A stretch of 64,000 nucleotides of DNA from Perca fluviatilis (Eukaryota > Chordata > Actinopteri > Perciformes > Percidae): assembly GCF_010015445.1 (NCBI RefSeq), contig NC_053115.1, positions 6,307,576-6,371,575 on the forward strand. Direction: 5' to 3'. Each line of letters starts with the position of its first letter. The stretch's first letter is position 1. The notes under the pieces were generated by a model that ran no database searches, was not told the origin of the DNA, and saw nothing but the letters and a program-made list of their open reading frames with translations. Of the stretch, positions 1-16,310 are shown in pieces. Both the position numbers and the translations under genes were made by a program.

Positions 1-310
1 TGCTCCTCAGATCTCTGCAGGGTAAATCCAGACAGCTAGCTAGACTATCTGTCCAATCTGAGTTTTCTGTTGCACGACTAAAACAACATTTGAACGTACA
101 CATGTTCCACCAAAACAAGTTCCTTCCCGAGGCTATTTTACAGCGGCACCGGGGCTTCGTCCGGCGCTTAGCACGTACCACGTACCAAGATGATTGTGAT
201 TGGTTTAAAGAAATGCCAATGACCAGAGCACGTATTTCTCCCATCCCGGGATAGCTGTGTGGACTAGCCAGACCCTCCTCCGCAGCGCTGTGGCAATGTG
301 AGACTAGGCC
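1..310 (-). mobile_element. Fragment of an old teleost repeat, possibly cut by the window edge
   Basis: The block from about 60 to 310 resembles a repeat widespread in fish genomes. It has a GC-rich core at 135-170 and the phrase GACTAGCCAGACCCTCCTCC at 262-281. A second piece of the same family lies at 26669-26746 on the opposite strand; the two share the wording around ATGATTGTGATTGG read in reverse. A short imperfect duplication, CACGTACCACGTACCA, is seen at 172-187. No protein-coding content is evident and I cannot see both ends, so the class is unassigned. Confidence 0.5.
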
Positions 311-330
311 ACAGATAAATTAATTTTGTA

Positions 331-1825
331 AGGTTAAATATGGCTTTTAGCTGTGTAAATATCTAATGTTAGAAAAAGATAGAAATTATGCAAACAGAAC
401 TTTTCAATTTTCCACATTCAACACTTACAAATAAGGCCACGCCCACTTAGTAAACAGGAAGTGTGTACCGTTTCATACCATTGGGGCAGCTTGAATCTAG
501 ATCTGATCTTTAGTTATAGATAATCTTTGGTAATACCAGGAGGAGTGTGCATTTTCAATCCCACCAAATGAAAACATTAAAAATGTCTTTACACTAAATA
601 AAAATGTAGTGTTTAGTACAAGTGTTTATTGTGTCATTCTCTGGGTTGCATATAAAACAAGATGGACTTTCAGCACACTGCCCAAACTAGCTATGTAGGA
701 AGACGCAGTTCATATTCTAAATGGACTACAAAGCTGTGGTTGGTTGTTTTTTTTCCCAACCAAACAGCCATTAATTAGCACAACACCAGACATTTGTTTC
801 GCTGAACAAATCAGAGCCCATTTTCACCAAGAAACAATTAAAACATGAAAGATTAGGCATAATAACTGCTCAGTCAAAATTCTGACTCATAATTTATATC
901 TAATTGTGACTTGGTATCTCAATATTTTGACATAGTATATCATAACTTTGACCTATCATGACTATTTTTATTGTTACCATGCATAACGTTTTATCTATTT
1001 TATTTCCCGATTCCTGGCAAAAATGGGCTTCCATACAATCCAGAGGTTTTGAGCCAGGCAATCTTTTCTTATGCGGTGACCACCACAGATGCATTTCTAT
1101 CCAACTCAATGGTACTGAAGTGAGATATCTTAAAACCTGGGCAAATAAAACCAAAACTACCTATAAGCCTAGATACCACTGGAGGTAAACTGACCCTATT
1201 ACACTCTTCATTTTCTTTATTAATCACAAATATTGCTATTTAATCTATTTAAGTGATGCTCTCTTCTTCTCTGTTGTGCTCTATAGACACCAGACAGATC
1301 ACCATTCATACACTTTTGCTCTGGTAGATTGCAAAAACCAACATGGATGGCCGCTGTTCACTTCATTCTAATTGAAGTGTGGCACAGCCTCATTCATTCA
1401 CACAAGAGCTTCAGTCAAATAGTCGAAGCTGGCAAACTCCCAACATTGCAGTGAGGCAATTAGCAGTCCTGCAGTGTTTGTTATTCATGGTTTGATGTAA
1501 AAATGTGTTTATTAAGATGGGCTGCAGGCCCTGGTGTGCAATAGACCTGCTTGTAATTAGATTCCAATTATTTGTCTGTTTCTGATATTGTAAACTGGCA
1601 CTTACCACATCAGTTAAATTGACACACTGCACTGCTTGGTTTACTCGGTAATTAAAATGTGTTCTGTTAATTAGATGATGACCACTTTATTCCAGGGCTC
1701 TTGTGTTTGGGCTCCTCGGCAGCTCGCTGTTTGGATCATGAGTTGCCAGACGCTTCCCTAATCAGCCCTTGTTTTGTTTCAATTACCACCTGCTGTTCAA
1801 AAGGCATGCCTCGCTGCCCCCACCC

Positions 1826-1827
<2 letters not shown>
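331..1827. other. Anonymous non-coding DNA
   Basis: AT-rich sequence with scattered short open frames (60-100 codons) that have no recognisable motif. I see no transposon ends, RNA gene or exon-like segment. Confidence 0.6.
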
Positions 1828-1911
<84 letters not shown>

Positions 1912-1934
1912 CACAAAACACACACACACACACA
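1828..1934. repeat. (CA)n microsatellite
   Basis: A pure CA run from about 1829 to 1910 (about 41 units) is followed by an imperfect ACACAAAACA spacer and further CA units to 1934. The long Thr-His and Val-Cys frames across it are artefacts of the repeat. Confidence 0.97.
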
Positions 1935-3132
1935 ACAATAACACAAGGCCTGCTTTGCTACCAGCTCCAGCTCCAACACAACAATCAGTAATTTACAGCT
2001 GGGCCCACTTTCTTCTTTATTAGAAGGCACAGCTAGGTTTCTAAGAGAGTCCAAGCTATTAAAAAGGGAACTAAAGGAAGATGAAAGTATAAAGGTAATT
2101 ATCACATCAGTTAGCAGGCCTCGTGTGAGTAGCCAATGGAAAGGATGTTCATTAAGTAAACAGGTGAGATGCTCCTAGATGTCTCCTTCTCTTGGTAACA
2201 GAGGGTTAAGGGTGGGGGAGCTGTCGGATCCACTGAAGAGTATACTAACTGAACATGACTAAGAATACAATGCAGGTGCTGTGATAGGAACTGAATGTGG
2301 GTGTACTGTTGGTCAACTCGCTCATGTTGTTTTACCAAATCAAATTCCCAAATTACTTCTCTTCTTCTCTGAAATCAGTTGCAGTTTAATATTTGGCTGC
2401 CAGGAGCAAGCATTACGTAAAGTTTATTCTTAATTTTGGAAATAATAGTTTGACAAACAATCCCAACTCAAGGTCCACTTCTTTGCTTTTTCTGGAGTTT
2501 TTAACCATATTGTATGGTTTTTCATCAGCGGGTGGAGTCAGCTCAGTTGGTATGGAGATAACAGGAGATCTGTTGACATGTGAGCTCATTAGCTTTTTTT
2601 ATGCATTACTTTTAGGACTTATAGTCTGTGTTGAGGCCAAGTCAAGACTGATATCACAGTAAATACAGACCAACTCCAGACTGTGCACACTTCTTTATAA
2701 ATATAAGAATAAAAAGTAAAAGTCTGTTAATATACAATATTTGAAATAACCCAAACAAACAAAAAAATTGATAAATGTTGTGTGTATGTATCAACTCCGG
2801 ATATATCTTATTCCTTTGTGCCATAAAGCCCCAAATGCTCCAAATACTTACTTAGCCAGTTATCTTGAGAAAGCCATGGGAGAAGAGAATAAAGCTCTTA
2901 CTGACATGGTTCTGTAGATATTTGTTTTTTGGATTTGTTTTTATTTTGCATAAATATCTTGTGTGTGTTTTTAGTTTTCTGTTATTCATATATTTCTCCA
3001 CATGACACATGCGAGACCGGAAGATGTCTGTTAAATAGTGGTGTCTTGTTATCCCATGTGGGATGGGCCAAATGTTTGGCATGACACACAAATAAAATTA
3101 AACTAACAAACTACTAGTACACCGAATGTGTA
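1935..3132. other. Anonymous non-coding DNA
   Basis: No transposon ends, RNA gene or convincing exon. Open frames here are short and lack any family signature. Confidence 0.55.
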
Positions 3133-4232
3133 TTCCTACTCAGAGGTGTCAAGTAATGAAGTCCAAATACTTTGTTACCTTACTTAAGTAGAAATTTTGG
3201 GTATCTATACTTTACTGGAGTAATTTTTTTACAGCAGACTTTTTACTTCTACTCCTTACATTTTCACACAATTATCTGTACTTTCTACTCCTTACATTTT
3301 AAAAATAGCCTCGTTACTCCTATTTCAGTTCGGCTTGTTTTCATTCCGGCTTGTCATCGTAAAAAAAACACCCAAAAAAATCAAAAACCTATCCAGATAA
3401 ATCGCGCCATCCGGATAGAGTGAATTTGATTGTGGTTGGATGAGAAGTATAAACATATACCATTCCGACGCGATCCATCGCATGTGCACATGACACAAAT
3501 CACGTCACACTCCAGCAAGGAAATAGCAGACGTATGTAGCCACGTACAAAGATGTCCGTGGCAGAGACTCAAGAGAACTCCAGCGAAATGTCCGAACCAA
3601 GCACCAGAGAGCAGGTTGGTAGCCAGGAAGACCAGCCAACCCTTCTACATCCCTGGCCGTACCTGGAAGAATTTTTCCAAATGGTTGGACGCAAAAACAA
3701 CTCCTTTCGAATGCGCTGCCAGCTCTGCACACCCAAGTACAACGAGCTAATTACAATACTTATAGTCAACTAGTCATCATATCTTCTGCTCCATGAAACA
3801 CATGTTAATGCTCAGTAGTAGGCCTACACATACAGTATATGGTTCTTTAATGTATTTGCATTGTACCAAAATGCGTTCATTTTCAATGGACATAAATGCA
3901 GCTGAAACAGGTGCATCCCAAATTTTTCAACATTAACATTTTAATATAACATATAGTCATTATGGGCTTTAGAAAAATGTTTTTTGTGGAGGTGGGGTAG
4001 TGCACTATAGGCCCCTGTGGTGCGGCCTAAGCTTTTGTCCTTAATGGCATTTTTTCCCCCCCTTACATTACTTTTACTTTTATACTTTAAGTAGTTTTGA
4101 AACCGGTACTTTTACACTTTTACTTGAGTAAAAAGCTTGAGTTGATACTTCAACTTCTACAGAAGTCTTTTTAAACCCTAGTATCTATACTTCTACTTGA
4201 GTAATGAATGTGAATACACCTCTGCTCCTACT
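3133..4232 (+). mobile_element. hAT-type DNA transposon, internally deleted, with 8-bp target duplications
   Basis: The element proper is 3141-4224. It starts CAGAGGTGT and ends ACACCTCTG, a short terminal inverted repeat of the CAG-RGG form typical of hAT elements. The flanks are TTCCTACT (3133-3140) and CTCCTACT (4225-4232), an 8-bp target duplication with one mismatch. Both subterminal regions are filled with ACTTTTACTT and ACTTAAGTA-like words, as in teleost hAT families. At about 1.08 kb it is far too short for a full transposase gene. It keeps what looks like the first coding exon (3552-3773) and has lost the rest. Confidence 0.85.
3552..3773 (+). pseudogene. hAT transposase first-exon remnant with a partial BED zinc finger
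   Basis: The 73-residue open frame lies inside the hAT element at 3141-4224. Residues 35-62 carry Trp35, a Pro-Tyr-Leu-Glu-Glu-Phe-Phe stretch and a Cys56-x2-Cys59 pair followed by Thr-Pro-Lys, which is the first half of a BED (ZBED-type) zinc finger. BED fingers sit at the N terminus of many hAT transposases and bind the element ends. The second half with the two His ligands is absent: the frame runs into sequence resembling the right end of the element and stops. The N-terminal 34 residues are Glu/Ser/Gln-rich, as often seen before a BED finger. The catalytic DDE/RNase-H part and the C-terminal dimerisation region are missing, so no active protein is expected. A deletion or an unseen intron after codon 65 could explain the break. 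Confidence 0.6.
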
Positions 4233-5085
4233 CCTCTTTGAGTAACCTCAATTTAAAAATACTGCTGTTTTAGGAAATTATGGCGCCTTTTAAAAAATAT
4301 ACATCTTCAGTAGGAAGCTTAGGGCTTAATGTTCAGTGCCACAAACAGCATTGAGAGCTGGGATTTATTGACAATAACAAAATATAGAGCTTAAAGGAGT
4401 TTTTTAAGGAGAGATTTAGATGAAGGGTTTTGTGCCGTCTAGCATCCAGATAGTATACACCCTACCGGACATACTGCATAACAAATTTAACTTAGATTTG
4501 ATTGGTTGTGGAGCGAAAGAAACGCCAAATCAATAATGTTGCCCATTTTTTATATTTCAAGGTGAAAATCGAGTCAAGGCATGAGACTTGGGCTGCAGCC
4601 CTGTCACCATCAGTATATGATGTACTGCATCACCACTTACAGTATAACCTGACCATGTGGAGCAGGTGTGGAGAGCAGAGCCTCCGGTTGATCCTGGTCT
4701 GCTGTAAACAAAGTGACTCCCATGGAGAACTGCACTCACTGTCTGACCTGCACTCATGTGCCAGCATCCAGCATTACTGTAAGAATTGTTTTCTTTGAAT
4801 AATTGAAGGGATGCAAAACAACATGAATAATTGCGTCTCGCTCTCGCACTTTGTGTCATAGTGAATTAACAGAGAAGTGGCTGCTGCTGGGACCATTTTA
4901 AAAAGAGATGATTTCTGATCAGATGGGAAGAAGAAGAAGAAAAACAAACTACTGATTAATTGTCTGGTTTCACACAGCTTTCATTTTGGAGTCTTAATGT
5001 TTTAAGACTGAAACACGTTTTTACGTAGAAAAACATTGACATTTTTGACAACTTATAGTGATGGAACTGTAGCATGATATGTGTA
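4233..5085. other. Anonymous non-coding DNA
   Basis: No feature recognised apart from a small AGAAGAAGAAGA run near 4930. The 98- and 100-codon frames at 4502-4859 overlap on opposite strands and show no family motif. Confidence 0.5.
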
Positions 5086-5472
5086 AAGGAATAGTTTGAC
5101 AGTCGAACGCCGAATGCCGTGCAACCAGTAACCAGTAACATAGCTTTCCCAAGATGGGATATACTCGAACGTTACTGTCTTTCTAAACTATCTTTTTAAT
5201 AAGCTGTCTGTACACTTACAAAGTTCTCAATGCTTCGGTTTTCATGTAGGGACCCTCATTATGCTACCGTTGAAGTGTGGTGCTATTTTAGTGGTATAGA
5301 AATAGTGATTTCTTTTTACTTGTCCCCCGACAACTAGCATTATAAGGTAATTAGCGGTTTGAGCTAACACTGGTCACATTCGATTAGCATGAAAACATAT
5401 CCCAGAGAACGGTCGACTCGGTACACATGTTATTAACCCCTAGGTTCATTTTGCGCCGGAATTGTCCTTTAA
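5086..5472. mobile_element. One-ended fragment of a TTAA-type inverted-repeat element
   Basis: The right edge reads CGCCGGAATTGTCCTTTAA, ending at a TTAA (5469-5472). Its internal phrase around GTTCTCAATGCTT (about 5225) also occurs in the right half of the element at 19192-20244, so the two are probably related families. The left end near 5086 (AAAGGAATAGTTTGAC) resembles the end of a different TTAA family, so this may be a join of two fragments. No open frame of interest. Confidence 0.5.
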
Positions 5473-6685
5473 CGATTTCCTCATCTAACTCTCTCAATAC
5501 TCAATACACTCAATACACAGGCTTTCATTTTAGTTTTGATTTCGAAGCATCACTCATGTGGAAATTTAAATTGTAGTTGTGTGGTTCTCTGAAAGATTGA
5601 GTTAAAAGGAAGTGCGTCAGTGTAAACTGTAGGTAGCCTTTATTGCCAACAGTCTGAATTTATATTCATTCCTCTCCTGCTCTGATTCCTATACTGTATG
5701 GGCTTTCTCTCCTTCCCCTGTCAATGCTTTTCCTCTCCTTTCTTTCAAAAAAAGCTATCATTTAAACATGTCATGGGTAGTGTTTACCTGCAGCGAACCT
5801 TGATTGAGAAAGCCTGTGACTTTACACTGATGCCCTTCTAATCTGTATGACTGGCATGCTAATTTCTCTGACGCTGCCATTCAAAACACAAACATGAAAT
5901 GTTGGTTTTAGAACCGGGAGACCTGGTAGAGTGAATTTCAAGTGCTTATTCAAATATTTCATTAAAATGTAAATTTTTACAACGCTGTACGTCTAGCTGT
6001 GCACAAGGCATGACTTAAGAAGTTATGAAGTTATAACAGCATTTCTCTCTCTGATGCCAATTAACTGGTGGGGGGGATATAATGTCCTTACCTTGTTTTA
6101 TCGCTGCATAACAGCGCGCCAACAAATGCATCACATGCAACAGGAGTTTCAGGTATTGACAACTAAGATTGGTGGACTGGAAGAAAAAAAAAAAGGGAAA
6201 GTCAAACATGAAGCCTCCTGGAGAGTGGTGGCTAATCAATTCCCTTATCTTCACAAAGTGCAAATGAAGTGATTAAAATTAAGGATATGCAAAAGAAAGG
6301 AGTGAAAGAGAATTGTAAATGAGTTGTGGCCACACAGCAGGTTTATCTCAGACGTTTGTCAGGACTAGAAAACAACCTGCTCACTCAGCTCGCTATGGAA
6401 GAAAGAAAGGTGGTAATGATTTGGATTGTTACCTGATTGTGAAATGTAACCATGTGGATTATTTCTTGATAAAATTTTAATTTATTTCATGTTAAAATCA
6501 AATATCTGAACCTATGTGGTTTGAATTTACGGTTTACACATGGAGAGTACGTGCCATTGCAATCATATTAGCCTACTTTGTAGCTAACATTACTGTTGAA
6601 TTAATTAACATAAGTAACTTTGTAGCTAAGTATTTTAGAGGGACTAGTTTAAACTATTAGCCAGTAATTTGATTAAAGGTACACC
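5473..6685. other. Anonymous non-coding DNA
   Basis: No transposon ends or exon-like segments seen. A G-run occurs at 6068-6074 and an A-run at 6183-6194. Confidence 0.5.
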
Positions 6686-6704
6686 TAATAATAATAATAA
6701 TAAT
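6686..6704. repeat. (AAT)n microsatellite
   Basis: Six consecutive AAT units. Confidence 0.85.
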
Positions 6705-8540
6705 CATCCATGTATTGATGATAAATGGCATACTGTTTATAATTGTATATGTTTTTCTTCATTGATTTGCCATTTTTTAAATTGATGTAGTGTTGACATT
6801 GCTGCTAGATGAATGGTCTCAGAGATACTGCCCGGGGAATCTAGGTGAAGTAAATAAAGTAAAGTTTATTTCTAGAACACATTTAAACACAACTTAAGCT
6901 GACCAAAGTGTTGTAGGAAAAAGCACTAAGGTGCTGTATGAAAGAACATTGAAACACAAAGAGACCAACGACAACAACAAGCAGCAATGAACAATTACAG
7001 AATTAATAATATTAATCTGTTATAATTATGCATTATATTATGACCTCAATTCTTCCTATTCCTAGACTTAGAATCTGACATCTCAGATGAAAACGCCCCT
7101 AACTACAAAACAAACACAGCACCTACATCATTTGCTTACTGTACAATATGTCACACTTCTGTTGCATGAAAAGTGCTGCAGTTTGAAAGAACATTTTACA
7201 CAAAAAAATCCCCCTGCAAGGCTTTTCCCTTGTCATCATGCCAAATTGCGTGTCGGCATGTTGACTTTTAGGGTGTCTATCTGGCTTATATTTGCAGTTT
7301 CTCCACCTTGATCAGACACTGAAATGTCAGCAACAAGAACCTCCGGGTCCGTATCGCTCGAGGTTCTTCCTTCTTCCCTTTTATTTCTTTATTTATTCTC
7401 TCATTTTTAACTTGCAGGGGGAAGAAGACAAAATGGTTGCAGGTGGTGATGAAAATAAGAGCCATCCATCATTATTTATTAGGCATGAAAAAGATACACA
7501 ATAATGTAATTTAATCTCTCAGCAGACAATTATTTCCACATATTGATAACGCAATGCGAAAAGTGCCATGAATCCTAATATGATGTTTGCTTTTATTGGT
7601 GTATGATACAACCATAACAAATAATGTAATTGTATCAGGGAGAAAATGTGATTATTTGCACATGCTAACATTATAATATCAATCTGCCGCAGACAATGGT
7701 ATCATATTATTTTGCTGTGCTTAAGTAGTTACAATTTGCATTAACTTATTATGTCTGGCTGGCAATTGAAGACGGCTCTCTCCCTCTGGTCTGTGCTTTT
7801 CTTAGTTTCTCATTACATCTCTGTGAAATTTTGGAAAGTTCCAAGTCCAACAGCCTGCATGATTTCTGACTTGAAGAGGGAAACTTTTACATGGAGTTTT
7901 AATATGATTTCTTCTTTGCGTGCTATAGCCTTAATCTATTCATTTTCAGCTCCATTCCGAGCGAAGATGACTATCCAGTGGTCATCCAGGCCAGTCTGAG
8001 GTTAAAGAAGCGCAACACAATAGATACAATTTCTATGCAAATGATAGTGCCGGAAACAAAAACACCTTTTCCATTAAAAAGTAAAATGCTTTAAATATTT
8101 GCATATACTGTAGGTGCACTGATTTGTAAATTCACAATTTCAAGATGATTAACATTACTGAAGGAGCGGCTTGATGCACTGACTGTCAGGCCACATCAGG
8201 CCACCTCTGTAACCCATGTGTGTTTTGCATGGCGAAGCATTCACGCCATAGTGAACTAATGACCAAGTCAGCCTGTGTAAAATTAGACGGTGCATCTACA
8301 CAAGTGACATTATGACAATGTTTTATTGATGACTCATTATTAGCAGTGCAGCAGTGAGGTGAGTTTGATCCACCCAGAAGATGTAAAGTGTAATAATGAT
8401 AATGCCTGCTTAATTATTAATATCCAAAACCTAATCCATCTCTGCAGAGAATATGTACATATTTTAGTTACTCATTTGAATTTTTACAACAAACACACAC
8501 CTTAAAACCATTAGACGGCCGTGGTAATGACAGGTTTAAA
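6705..8540. other. Anonymous non-coding DNA
   Basis: AT-rich sequence with no recognised repeat or gene. The longest frame (7751-7999, 82 codons) is hydrophobic at its start but has no family signature and no exon context. Confidence 0.5.
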
Positions 8541-8820
8541 TGGGCTGATTTTTAAGAATTAATGTGTTATTGCCACTGCATGGCCTGTGCTGACAGAGAG
8601 AGGTCTTCCTGTTTATTCTGTTTGATTCTGAAAGCGTGCAGCGTCCCACTGCACGTCCCCGTAGAGAGGCGAGCAGAGCACACACTGTGAGAAGGCGTCA
8701 TTCTGCACCGGAGGCTAGAGGAGTGTTTGCAAGTCATTAGTGGTTTGTAAATGATATTTGTTCCCATGTGACATATCATTTGAAATGGTTTTCTAATAAC
8801 AACACCCACTGATAATAAAA
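8541..8820. other. Possible conserved non-coding block (weak)
   Basis: A compositionally balanced stretch free of repeat ends, unlike its AT-rich surroundings. Suggested only by texture; I have no alignment. Confidence 0.15.
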
Positions 8821-8869
8821 TAAGAGGGCCCTCATGTTGTGATTATGCTTTTCATAAATTTGGTTTTGT

Positions 8870-8884
8870 AAAAAAAAAAAAAAA
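8870..8884. repeat. Poly-A tract
   Basis: A run of about 15 A. No retroelement body is recognisable upstream of it. Confidence 0.8.
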
Positions 8885-9159
8885 GGGGAGACATTTCAAT
8901 ATGAATAAGTGCTTAATATGTTGATATGAATTTTCTATCGCACTGATACTCCAAATGATTGCTCTGCTTTACACTCAGGTTCAGTTTGACCGGTGAAAGC
9001 GTCTCACGCTGAGCTGAATAAAACTTTGGTTGTAACCTGACTCGGCTTTGTTGTAAAAGAAAACGCATCTTTCCTCTGAAGCTCATCGCAATGTACTGTA
9101 TTCTACACGTAAAAAGCTTGAACTGTCACCTCCTTACTTAATGACTCCTGACAAATGCC
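8885..9159. other. Anonymous non-coding DNA
   Basis: Nothing recognised. Confidence 0.4.
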
Positions 9160-9440
9160 CTGTCTTCCTGCGGTGCGTTTCCTGTTCGCCACAGCACAGA
9201 GCTGAGACAACTTGGCACAGGACGCGGCATATCTGGAGAATAGGGAGCCATACTGCCGCTCTAACACCATTTGCCTTGTATTTTATGAAATGAACCAGCG
9301 GCTCGGAGATCAATAGGCGCCCGTGGTGAATGCGAACAACGCTGCTGGGTCCTTATCAGGAGCCCGCTGCCAATCTGTGGCAAGTGAAGCCTGCACCTTC
9401 CTTGGATACACCATTGGTCTTTGAAATTAAAGTTGACGCC
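9160..9440. other. GC-richer possible regulatory block
   Basis: A locally GC-richer, CpG-containing stretch without repeat ends or an open frame of note. It stands out from its surroundings and could be a conserved non-coding element. This is inference from composition only. Confidence 0.2.
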
Positions 9441-10699
9441 TGTAATCCAGGGAAATGGTCCCTCTACTCTCGCTTAACACCGGTTTAGTTTCACCCCAGC
9501 TGACGATAAAGCATGACAGAAATACAGAGCACTATCTTCTTGCCGGGGTTGATATGTTCTGCCAGCTTATCAGGAAACAGGCAGCTAACCTTCTTGTGCC
9601 TGGCCCGTGGACAAAACTGAGGAGTCAATTTACAAAAGAAGGCATGCCGGGTGGCTTGTAAATAAAACCATTCTTTCTTTACAGAAGACAAAAAAAGTAA
9701 AAAAGAAAATAACCAATTTTAGAATCCACCCCTAAAAAAGTGAGTAAATGTATAACACAGGAGGCTAAGCGCTAGTGATAGAGTGTATTCATGTAAATCC
9801 GCCCAAGCACAGCTGCAGGAAATTGACAGGGATCTACTGGAGCGCTTTGCCTGTAAAGGGTGGGATTTACATGCCTAACTAGGGCTTAACCACCCTCCCC
9901 CGAGTTTACCTGTTACTCTCTGGCCTCTGAGCACGCGTCTGGATGGGCTAAGGTTGCACTGCTTATTCTTAATGCCTTTTCATCCCCCCTCATATCTGTC
10001 AGTCTCAGAAATGAACTCATAAACTCCATGGGGGCTACTCGGTATTGCAAAACTGGTATGGCATAACAGCGCATCAGGAGTTTGTGTTTGTTTCCTGCTC
10101 AGGAGGCCTCGAAACTTTCCACAGCAGCCATCAGATGAGCTAAAGTTAAAGCACATGTGTACGGCAGGATGTGACCGACGCTGAATGAGGCTGTGAGGTG
10201 TTAGTGCTGCTGCTGCAGGACTGCTTTTATGGGTAATTGAGATCACATTAATGCATGTGTTCCTCCTGAGGAGAAAGTGCAATTCTTTTCCTTTTGGACA
10301 GGATGTGGCTTTGGGCAGTCAGGGATGGCGGGCGTCGCTCCTGGGCTCCACAGCCCTCAGCTGAATCTCAGCCCCTGCAGGCGGATTCTGTAGACCGCTT
10401 GTAGCAGTTTAGACTAAGCAGAAAAACTGTTTGGTTTTCAATTTTTTTTTTTCTTCTTCATGAAACTCACATCTGTACACGTAGAGCACGCAGCAGCGAG
10501 CTTATGGCAGGGCAGTCTCAACAAAAACATCGAAATGTTTCCTCGTTTGTTTTTTTCCTCTGAACTAATGTAAGATCTCTCCAGATGATTAAAAAACACA
10601 AATAGCTAGCACCAATTCTATAAATGCTGTCGCCCTATCACACAGGAACCAAGTGCTGATGCAAAGCGTTCCTTTTTGCCTTGTGTGTTTTGTATTTTC
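9441..10699. other. Anonymous non-coding DNA
   Basis: Mixed-composition sequence. Open frames at 9455-9691 overlap on both strands, which argues against either being real. No transposon ends recognised. Confidence 0.45.
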
Positions 10700-10925
10700 C
10701 CCCCTCTAAACAATGATTTTCAGAACTGGAGCCGCCGCCAATAAAATTAATGGGAGGCTTGCTGAGTCCATACAGGAAGTAGGCTTTTTAAATAAACACA
10801 TTGTTTCCAAACTAATACACACCCCTATTGTTTACAGACGGGGAACTGGGCTTGGTGCAGACCGGGCCGGTCCACCCCGATAAATCCCCGCTCTCCCTCC
10901 TGTCAAGGCTACTCCATTTCTAAAC
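10700..10925. other. Possible conserved non-coding block
   Basis: The stretch contains AATAAAATTAATGGGAGG and a long run of balanced sequence followed by GGGCCGGTCCACCCCGATAA. It has no open frame and no repeat hallmarks. Texture resembles vertebrate conserved elements; unproven. Confidence 0.22.
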
Positions 10926-12609
10926 TAAGAGGAAAAAGATAAAACTCTCAAGCTGGACTTAACTTTGATGTCCTTTAAATAAAAATTTCAGTGATGTACA
11001 GTGACTTTTGAGTCCAACTGAAATTTGAATTCTCTTCACTTTTTGTGTAAGATAATATACTATAATGACAACAGCTATCATGCATAGTTCTCAATTTTTC
11101 AAAAGAGATACAATGAATGCATGGTGTGTTTTTTTCACTTTCAAATTGACATAGAGTAAGCTTTCAATAATTACTGATGTAAGCTGTCTGTCCCTTTACA
11201 ACATTCAACATTTGTGATGACCGATCATGCTTTAAGCGTAGATTTTTAGTCAGGAAGTGGAAACTAGTTAGCTCAGCTTACTACTGTTCGCACTGATTCC
11301 CTGCTAGACAGCACCCTGCATCGACAGCTCATGCACAGTGCTGTTTGTCTTGCATTACAGAAAGAAGTAAGGGGCTAGCTAACGCTAGCTGGCTCTCTGT
11401 CATGGGTCAGGGTGATGACAAATGTTTAGACCATTGCTTTACAGGATGTTGTTACTGCCGGAAAAGTAAAAAAAAATCCTCTTTACAGTAATTAACAATT
11501 TTGTCCAAATCAGAACGCAAGTCAAAACAAACACACAAGGATATACTGTATATACATATTGATTCTTTGTCAACAAATTCAATTTTAGTTCAACTCTAAA
11601 AACCCTACATCAGAAAGCATCCCATGATTAGAACATCTAGTTATACATGATCAACTACAGTCAATATCGACTTCATAGAACATCTTCTATTAGCATGCAG
11701 GGGCCTTTATGTAATGAATATACTTTGCATGATCAAATTATCATTCCTGAATTTGAAATATCTGTGGATATCCAGAACCACTCTGTCAACCACTCTCACT
11801 TATCGCCTCCTGCATCGATTTTTCTCTCCAAATACTACCAGTCACTTATACACCATTTACATAATGTTCGATGAAAAAAATTTGTCGGACAGATTGTAAT
11901 TCATATCTCCACTCTGCGTGCTTGCTGGCCCTAATACTTTAGGTAGCTACCTCACATTTACATTTCAATCAGTGATTATAGCCTCTCCTCCTCTCACCTC
12001 GCTGAAAGTAAATACGGGACTCCACTATCTCGGACTAAAATGCATTTGGTGGGACCGCAGGGATAGGCATGAATATTCTGTCTGGTACATATTTACCATG
12101 TGCTACTAAGTGTCACATGCTGCAAGTGCATCCTTTAATAGCTCACTGCGCTGTACACAACGCAGTGTGGCACTAACACTGCCAGAAGCCTCAGACGTGC
12201 TAAAAATGTCACATTTTGGCTTAAAGTGTCCACCAAATGGCATGTGACATGTTCTCTGAGGCGGCTGTTAAGTGTCCAGCACACTCGTTCTATCTATACT
12301 GATGATTGTTTTGTTTGTTTAAACCTACTGCACTCACACTCTGGGTTTATCTCAGGATGTGTTGCTAGAATATTAGTGGGCAGAAACTCCGACACACGAG
12401 CTGCTTCCTGTAAGTTTTCACACAGCTGCAGAGATTAAACACATCATGATGGAAAAGGTCAAGCAAGTGGAAAATGTCTCTATTGTTAGTTTAGTGTTGA
12501 CCGCAACTGTGAGATGACCGTTTGACATGTTTGTTGTTTTTGCATAGATGGCTCTGGGCATAATAAAGGAACACAATGCTGTGTGTTTCATAAAGCTGAC
12601 CCCACCCCC
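10926..12609. other. Anonymous non-coding DNA
   Basis: No supported feature. A GCTAGCTAACGCTAGCTGG phrase near 11375 is the kind of wording found in fish DNA-transposon debris, but I cannot define an element. Confidence 0.45.
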
Positions 12610-12624
12610 CCACACACACACACA
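12610..12624. repeat. Short (CA)n tract after a C-rich run
   Basis: Seven CA units preceded by CCCCACCCCCC at 12600-12610. Confidence 0.8.

Positions 12625-16310
<3,686 letters not shown>

Noticed and set aside
1701..2105. Long Thr-His and Val-Cys open frames (also at 14983-15304, 24740-25112, 35891-36326, 36975-37505)
   Set aside because: They are translations of CA/TG repeats on either strand.
3552..3773. Domesticated ZBED host gene
   Set aside because: Lies between hAT ends with target duplications and lacks the second half of the finger and everything downstream.
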